Source: Bradyrhizobium sp. (lineage in GTDB: Bacteria > Pseudomonadota > Alphaproteobacteria > Rhizobiales > Xanthobacteraceae). From it: a stretch of 18,541 nt of DNA. Each line of letters begins with the position of its first letter. Positions within the stretch are counted from its first letter, which is position 1. The DNA is taken from assembly GCA_028290305.1 (NCBI GenBank), contig JAQGKC010000436.1:1-18541 (forward strand). The letters run 5' to 3'. This document shows positions 14,358 to 18,541 of the stretch, piece after piece. The notes below the pieces were generated by a model, which ran no database searches, was not told the origin of the DNA, and saw only the letters and a program-made list of their open reading frames with translations. Made by a program: the position numbers and the translations under genes.

Positions 14358-16028
14358 ATGTCTGCAAGTCTGACGCTTAACAAGATCACGTCTCAGAAGG
14401 GCATCAGCATCGCGGAAGCGGCCAACCGCGTCGCGGATCTTGGCTGGACGCCAAGCTACGTGCAGGAGGCAATGACCTTTCCGACCGATTACAAGATATC
14501 GAAGACACCGCGCGACCCGATGAAACAGGTCCTGCGATCGTACTTCCCGATGCAGGAAGAGAAGGACAACCGCGTCTACGGCGCGTTGGATGCGGCGCTG
14601 CGCGGCGACATGTTCCGCAACGTCGAGCCGCGCTGGGTCGAGTGGATGAAGCTGTTCCTGGCCATCATCCCGTTCCCGGAGATCTCGGCGGCGCGTTCGA
14701 TGGCGATGGTCGGCCGTCTGGCGCCGGGCGAGGAACTTCGCACCGGATTCACCATGCAGATGGTCGACGAATTCCGGCACTCGACGATTCAGATGAACCT
14801 CAAGAAATGGTACATGGAGAACTATATCGATCCGGCCGGGTTCGATATCACGGAAGCCGCGTTCGGCAAGTGCTATGCCACGACGATCGGCCGCCAGTTC
14901 GCCGAGGGCTTCCTGACCGGCGACGCCATCACCGCCGCCAACGTCTACCTGACGGTGGTCGCCGAAACGGCGTTCACCAACACCTTGTTTGTCGCAATGC
15001 CGTCGGAAGCCGCGCGCAACGGCGACTACGCGTTGCCGACCGTGTTCCTGTCGGTGCAGTCGGACGAGTCTCGCCATATCGGCAACGGCCACTCGATGCT
15101 GATGGCGATGATCAACGATCCGTCAAACCATCAATTGCTCGAACGCGACCTGAAATATGCGTTCTGGCAGAACCACGCGATCGTCGACGCCGCGATCGGC
15201 ACCTTCATCGAATACGGCACGACGAACCGCGACAAGAACAAGGAGTCATACGCCGAACTCTGGCATCGCTGGATCTACGAAGACTATTATCGCACCTACA
15301 TGCTGCCGCTCGAAAAATACGGTATCAAGATCCACCATGACGATGTCGCCGCCGCCTGGGACCGCATCGTCAAGAAGAACTACGTGCACAAGACCGCGCA
15401 GTTCTTCACGGTCGGCTGGTCGGTGAACTTCTGGCGGATCGAGGCGCAGACCGAAAAGGACTTCGAGTGGTTCGAGCATAAATATCCGGGCTGGTACGCC
15501 GAATTCGGCGATTTCTGGAAGTGGCATGCCAAGCTGAGCGTTCCCGGCGAGACCAACATCCTGTTCAACAGCGAGGTCGGCTATGTCTATCCGCATCGGT
15601 GCTGGAGCTGCATGGTGCCCTGCCTGATCCGGGAAGACTTCGTCTGCGACGAAGTCGACGGCAAGCTTTACACCTATTGTTCGGAAGGCTGCCGCTGGAC
15701 CCACAAGGTGGCTTTCGCCGCCGAGTTTGAAGGCCGCGCCACGCCGGCAATGGGCCGCTTCAGCGGTCGCCGTGAGTGGGAGGACTGCTATCACGGCTGG
15801 GATGTCGCCGATGCGATCAAGGACCTCGGCTTCGTCCGTCCGGACGGCAAGACGCTGATTGCCCAGCCGCATCTGCGCTTTGATGCCAAGGACATGTGGA
15901 CGCTCGATCACGTGCGCGGACACCAGCTTGGCAGCCCGCTGCGCGGGTTCCGGGCGCTCTCGCCGATCGAGCGCGAGGTCGCAATCGCGGACTATCGCAA
16001 GGGCTTTAAGATCAATCCTTGCCACTGA
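14358..16028 (+). CDS. prmA: Propane/acetone-type monooxygenase, hydroxylase large subunit
   Basis: This 556-residue alpha subunit of a soluble di-iron monooxygenase (PrmA/MimA, group 5/6) activates O2 and hydroxylates the substrate in the cytoplasm. The di-iron ligands are all present: Glu108 (FPEISAARS), Glu138 and His141 (DEFRH), Glu203 (VAETAFTN), Glu237 and His240 (DESRH). The spacings of 30, 62 and 34 residues match MmoX of methane monooxygenase exactly. A cysteine-rich region near 415-445 (HRCWSCMVPC, then YCSEGC) could bind a metal. Its length fits the family (about 540-560). AAAGGAG precedes ATG 14358 with 6-base spacing, after a 168-bp gap from orf2 in which I find no convincing second promoter. 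In relatives the substrates include propane, acetone, phenol and similar small molecules, so the substrate is not fixed. prmB, prmC and prmD follow. Confidence 0.96.
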   Translation: MSASLTLNKITSQKGISIAEAANRVADLGWTPSYVQEAMTFPTDYKISKTPRDPMKQVLRSYFPMQEEKDNRVYGALDAALRGDMFRNVEPRWVEWMKLFLAIIPFPEISAARSMAMVGRLAPGEELRTGFTMQMVDEFRHSTIQMNLKKWYMENYIDPAGFDITEAAFGKCYATTIGRQFAEGFLTGDAITAANVYLTVVAETAFTNTLFVAMPSEAARNGDYALPTVFLSVQSDESRHIGNGHSMLMAMINDPSNHQLLERDLKYAFWQNHAIVDAAIGTFIEYGTTNRDKNKESYAELWHRWIYEDYYRTYMLPLEKYGIKIHHDDVAAAWDRIVKKNYVHKTAQFFTVGWSVNFWRIEAQTEKDFEWFEHKYPGWYAEFGDFWKWHAKLSVPGETNILFNSEVGYVYPHRCWSCMVPCLIREDFVCDEVDGKLYTYCSEGCRWTHKVAFAAEFEGRATPAMGRFSGRREWEDCYHGWDVADAIKDLGFVRPDGKTLIAQPHLRFDAKDMWTLDHVRGHQLGSPLRGFRALSPIEREVAIADYRKGFKINPCH

Positions 16029-16040
16029 CGACGCGAGCCG

Positions 16041-16066
16041 AAGGGAGCCGCCTTGGCGGCTCCCTT
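16041..16066 (+). terminator. Strong intercistronic hairpin between prmA and prmB
   Basis: AAGGGAGCCGCC-TT-GGCGGCTCCCTT is a perfect 12-bp inverted repeat (in practice about 10 pairs with a 6-base loop) starting 13 bases after the prmA stop. No T run follows, so it is probably not a full rho-independent terminator. A partial terminator or an mRNA 3'-end protecting element that leaves more prmA than prmB message is a plausible role. Confidence 0.6.
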
Positions 16067-16129
16067 CCACCGCCGGACATCTCTCGTTCCGGGAAACTCT
16101 TCACGTGTCTCTGCAGCAGGATCGACAAG

Positions 16130-17170
16130 ATGACGGACGCGCAAGTTCACAAGGTTCGATTCGAGCCTGTGGGCATCGAGATGGAAGTCGAGGAAGGCGA
16201 GACCGTGCTCAACGCCGCGTTTCGGCAGGGCATCTCGCTCATGCACGGCTGCAAGGAAGGCCAGTGCGGAAGCTGCAAGTCGAAGCTCGTCGATGGCGAT
16301 ATCGAGCTGTTGAAATACTCGACCTTCGCCCTTCCGGATTATGAGAGCGAGACCGGCCACGTGCTGTTGTGTCGAACGCATGCCTATAGCGACGTCACTT
16401 TCGAGCTGCTGAACTATGACGAGGACCTGCTCAGCCGCTCGATCGCGGTCAAGGCGTTTCCCGGGCGCGTCGTGGCGATCACCGCGCTGACGTCGGACAT
16501 CCGGCTGCTCGAGATCGAAATCGAGCGGCCGATGAAATTCTGGGCCGGACAGTATGTGGATTTGACGGTCGGGGATGGCGGCATCACCCGTGCGTTTTCG
16601 ATGGCGAACGCACCGAGCGACGGCAATCATCTTCGCTTCATCATCAAGACATACCGGAACGGCGCGTTTTCATCGCAGCTCGACGGCGGGCTCGCCGCAG
16701 GCGACGTCGTGATCGCCAAGGGGCCTTACGGCACCTGCTTCCGGCGCGAGGAGAGGCCGGGTCCGATGCTGCTGATCGGCGGCGGCTCGGGCATGTCGCC
16801 GCTCTGGTCGATCCTGGCGGATCATATCGAGAGCGGGGAACAGCGGCCGGTACGGTTCTTCTACGGCGCGCGGACCCGCGCGGACCTGTTCTACCTCGAC
16901 GAATTGTCCGCGATCGGGACGCAGCTCGAGGATTTCAAATTCGTGCCGGCGCTGTCGCATGCCGCCGCCGGCGACAATTGGGACGGCGAAACCGGCTTCG
17001 TTCATGACGTCGTATCGCGCTATCTGCGCGATGAAAAGCTGACCGGTCCGGTCGACGCCTACGCCTGCGGTCCGACGCCGATGATCGACGCCGTGCTACC
17101 GATCCTGCAGATCAACGGCGTGGAGCCCGACCACATCTATTTCGATAAATTTACGCCGGCGGTGCGATGA
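16130..17170 (+). CDS. prmB: Monooxygenase NADH reductase component
   Basis: This 346-residue reductase transfers electrons from NADH through FAD and a 2Fe-2S cluster to the PrmA di-iron site. The N-terminal plant-type ferredoxin domain (1-95) has Cys41, Cys46, Cys49 (CKEGQCGSC) and Cys81. The FAD-binding beta barrel (about 105-205) has RAFSMANAP (154-162). The NAD domain (about 210-346) has LIGGGSGMSP (215-224) and ACGP (312-315). I start it at ATG 16130, which has AGGA 8 bases upstream and places the ferredoxin domain near the N-terminus. An in-frame ATG at 16019 would overlap prmA and add 37 residues encoded across the intercistronic hairpin. Size and domain order fit MmoC/PrmB/MimB. The A-B-C-D gene order is that of propane-type clusters rather than toluene or phenol ones. 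Confidence 0.94.
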   Translation: MTDAQVHKVRFEPVGIEMEVEEGETVLNAAFRQGISLMHGCKEGQCGSCKSKLVDGDIELLKYSTFALPDYESETGHVLLCRTHAYSDVTFELLNYDEDLLSRSIAVKAFPGRVVAITALTSDIRLLEIEIERPMKFWAGQYVDLTVGDGGITRAFSMANAPSDGNHLRFIIKTYRNGAFSSQLDGGLAAGDVVIAKGPYGTCFRREERPGPMLLIGGGSGMSPLWSILADHIESGEQRPVRFFYGARTRADLFYLDELSAIGTQLEDFKFVPALSHAAAGDNWDGETGFVHDVVSRYLRDEKLTGPVDAYACGPTPMIDAVLPILQINGVEPDHIYFDKFTPAVR

Positions 17171-17219
17171 CGGCGGTGGAGATTTCGTCGCAACGAAAAC
17201 ACGAAACAGGGAGGTTGTC

Positions 17220-18317
17220 ATGAGTGTACAAGCCAGCAGAACCGCCGCGACACCGGTGGCCGTCAAATCCGGAGCCGCGGGAGCCGCGATATTTCCAGGC
17301 TCCGACAGCCGCAAGTACAACTACTTCGAGCCCAAGGGCCGCAAGGCGACCCACTACGAAGACATGACGGTCGACGTTCAGCCCGATCCGGAACGCTATC
17401 TGCTGCAGGACTGGATCATCTCGTTCCCCGACGGAACGCCGACCTATTCCAAGGACTGGACTGCGGCGAAGAGCTCTAACTGGCACAAATTCCGTGCGGT
17501 CGACCAGGAGTGGGAGCGAACCCATTACCAGCGGCAGTCGACGATCTGCGGCATGATTCAGAACACCATCGAGAACGGCCGGAAATCCGGCGCGCCGGCG
17601 CGCTTCGATCCCGCCTGGATAAAGATCCTGCAGAACCATCTCGGCGCCTACAAGCATGCCGAATTCGGTCTCGGCACCTCGACCATGCAGGCGCAGCGCT
17701 ACGGCTACACGCAGATGGTCAACAACGCGATCCTGACCAACTCGTCCTACAAGCTGCGCTTCGCCCAGGACATCACGCTCTATCTCTCTGAGATCGGTCT
17801 CGACCTGCCGGGCTTCGACATCGCCGCCGGCAAGAAGCACTGGCTGGAGGATCCGATCTGGCAGGGCGTGCGCAAGTCGATCGAGCAGGTGATGGGCTCG
17901 AACGATTATCTGGAGCAATATTTCGCGACCAATGTGGTGTTCGAGCCGCTGGTCGGCGAGCTGTTCCGCTCAGGGTTCCTAATGCAGGCGGCGTCGGCGC
18001 AAGGCGACTTCATCACGCCGACCGTGGTCTCCGCGGCGGAAGCGGATTACGAGCGCAATCTCGCCAACACGGTCGAGCTGTTCGCCATACTCGGGACCGA
18101 TCCGACCTTCGGCGCTCAGAATATCGCGTTGTTCAACAAGTGGCTCGCCAAGCACGCCGATCTCGCGCTGGACGCGGCCAACCACCTGCAGCCGATCTGG
18201 TCGCAGCCGCGGGTCAAGGTTGCGACCTTTGCCGACGCCTTGGGCCACGCCAAGAACCGCATCAAGGGCATTGCCAGGGAGCTTGGCCTGACCGTTCCGG
18301 CCAATCTCGCATCATAA
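17220..18317 (+). CDS. prmC: Monooxygenase hydroxylase small subunit
   Basis: This 365-residue beta subunit of the hydroxylase pairs with PrmA and stabilises it; it is homologous in fold to the alpha subunit but catalytically inactive. It lacks the paired DExRH di-iron motifs. Recognisable family features are the N-terminal PKGRKATHYEDMTVDVQPDP, the segment HLGAYKHAEFGLGTSTMQAQ, and YLEQYFATNVVFEPLVGELF in the second half. An N-terminal Ala/Ser-rich extension of about 30 residues precedes the core. AGGGAGG sits 5 bases before ATG 17220, 49 bp after prmB. The length fits PrmC/MimC (about 365-370). Confidence 0.94.
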   Translation: MSVQASRTAATPVAVKSGAAGAAIFPGSDSRKYNYFEPKGRKATHYEDMTVDVQPDPERYLLQDWIISFPDGTPTYSKDWTAAKSSNWHKFRAVDQEWERTHYQRQSTICGMIQNTIENGRKSGAPARFDPAWIKILQNHLGAYKHAEFGLGTSTMQAQRYGYTQMVNNAILTNSSYKLRFAQDITLYLSEIGLDLPGFDIAAGKKHWLEDPIWQGVRKSIEQVMGSNDYLEQYFATNVVFEPLVGELFRSGFLMQAASAQGDFITPTVVSAAEADYERNLANTVELFAILGTDPTFGAQNIALFNKWLAKHADLALDAANHLQPIWSQPRVKVATFADALGHAKNRIKGIARELGLTVPANLAS

Positions 18318-18360
18318 CGAGCCCGACGCCGAATACCCCCAGTTCCTCAAGGAGAGCGAC

Positions 18361-18541
18361 ATGCTGCACGAAGACAACATCTTCAAATCGATGAAGGACA
18401 TCAAGTTCGAAGAGACGGTATCGCATCAATGCGGTGTGACGATGAATGACAGCGTCGAGGCGCGCGCCATCGCCGACGTCATGAGCCGGCATGAGCATAT
18501 CACGGTGACCTACATGCCGGCGATGATCCGCATCGACGGCA
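18361..18541 (+). CDS. prmD: Monooxygenase coupling (effector) protein, cut by window edge
   Basis: The first 60 codons of an MmoB/DmpM-family regulatory protein are present; the frame is open to the window end. It has no cofactor and binds the hydroxylase to tune O2 activation and substrate access. The stretch CGVTMNDSVEARAIADVMSR followed by ITVTYMPAMIRIDG is characteristic of the propane/acetone-type coupling proteins. AAGGAGA lies 5 bases before ATG 18361, 43 bp after prmC. The full length in relatives is about 110-120 residues, so roughly half is missing by truncation of the window, not by mutation. Confidence 0.92.
   Translation, partial: MLHEDNIFKSMKDIKFEETVSHQCGVTMNDSVEARAIADVMSRHEHITVTYMPAMIRIDG

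Noticed and set aside
16019..16129. Longer start for prmB at 16019
   Set aside because: It would overlap prmA and translate through the intercistronic hairpin; ATG 16130 has a proper AGGA and gives the family N-terminus.

Overview
The window looks like accessory DNA from a high-GC alphaproteobacterium, most likely of the Bradyrhizobium/Rhodopseudomonas group. That placement is inferred from gene content, protein style and GC-rich third codon positions; there is no rRNA or tRNA here to confirm it. No mobile element or CRISPR array was found.

Left part (1-5451). The first ~730 bases hold no recognisable gene. A small secreted protein of unknown function (735-1097, minus) faces a three-gene operon (1318-5083, plus). 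The operon encodes a Tat-exported gamma subunit, a GMC-family FAD subunit with a four-cysteine iron-sulfur-type motif, and a triheme cytochrome c. Together they form a periplasmic sugar, sugar-acid or alcohol dehydrogenase of the gluconate/fructose dehydrogenase type that feeds electrons to the respiratory chain.

Middle part (5452-10092, all minus). A large membrane hybrid histidine kinase (multi-TM, GAF, kinase, receiver) is followed 39 bp later by a receiver-plus-kinase protein. Neither has a DNA-binding output. Upstream of them on the same strand lies an SseB-domain protein.

Right part (10196-18541). This is a group 5/6 soluble di-iron monooxygenase (propane/acetone-type) locus. A sigma-54 activator (minus) is divergent from an operon reading adh - orf1 - orf2 - prmA - prmB - prmC - prmD, with prmD cut by the window edge. 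All six di-iron ligands of PrmA are visible with MmoX-like spacing. The divergent intergenic region carries a full-consensus sigma-54 promoter 70 bp before adh, a perfect 8-5-8 inverted repeat about 84 bp further upstream that is a good activator-site candidate, and a plausible sigma-70 promoter for the activator.

Proposed logic: the activator senses a substrate or product through its GAF region and switches on the operon. PrmABCD oxidises a short alkane, ketone or similar compound with electrons from NADH through PrmB, and the zinc alcohol dehydrogenase oxidises the resulting alcohol. The two small ORFs between adh and prmA are unassigned and are the best candidates for new biology in the window. 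A 12-bp perfect hairpin between prmA and prmB may set subunit stoichiometry.
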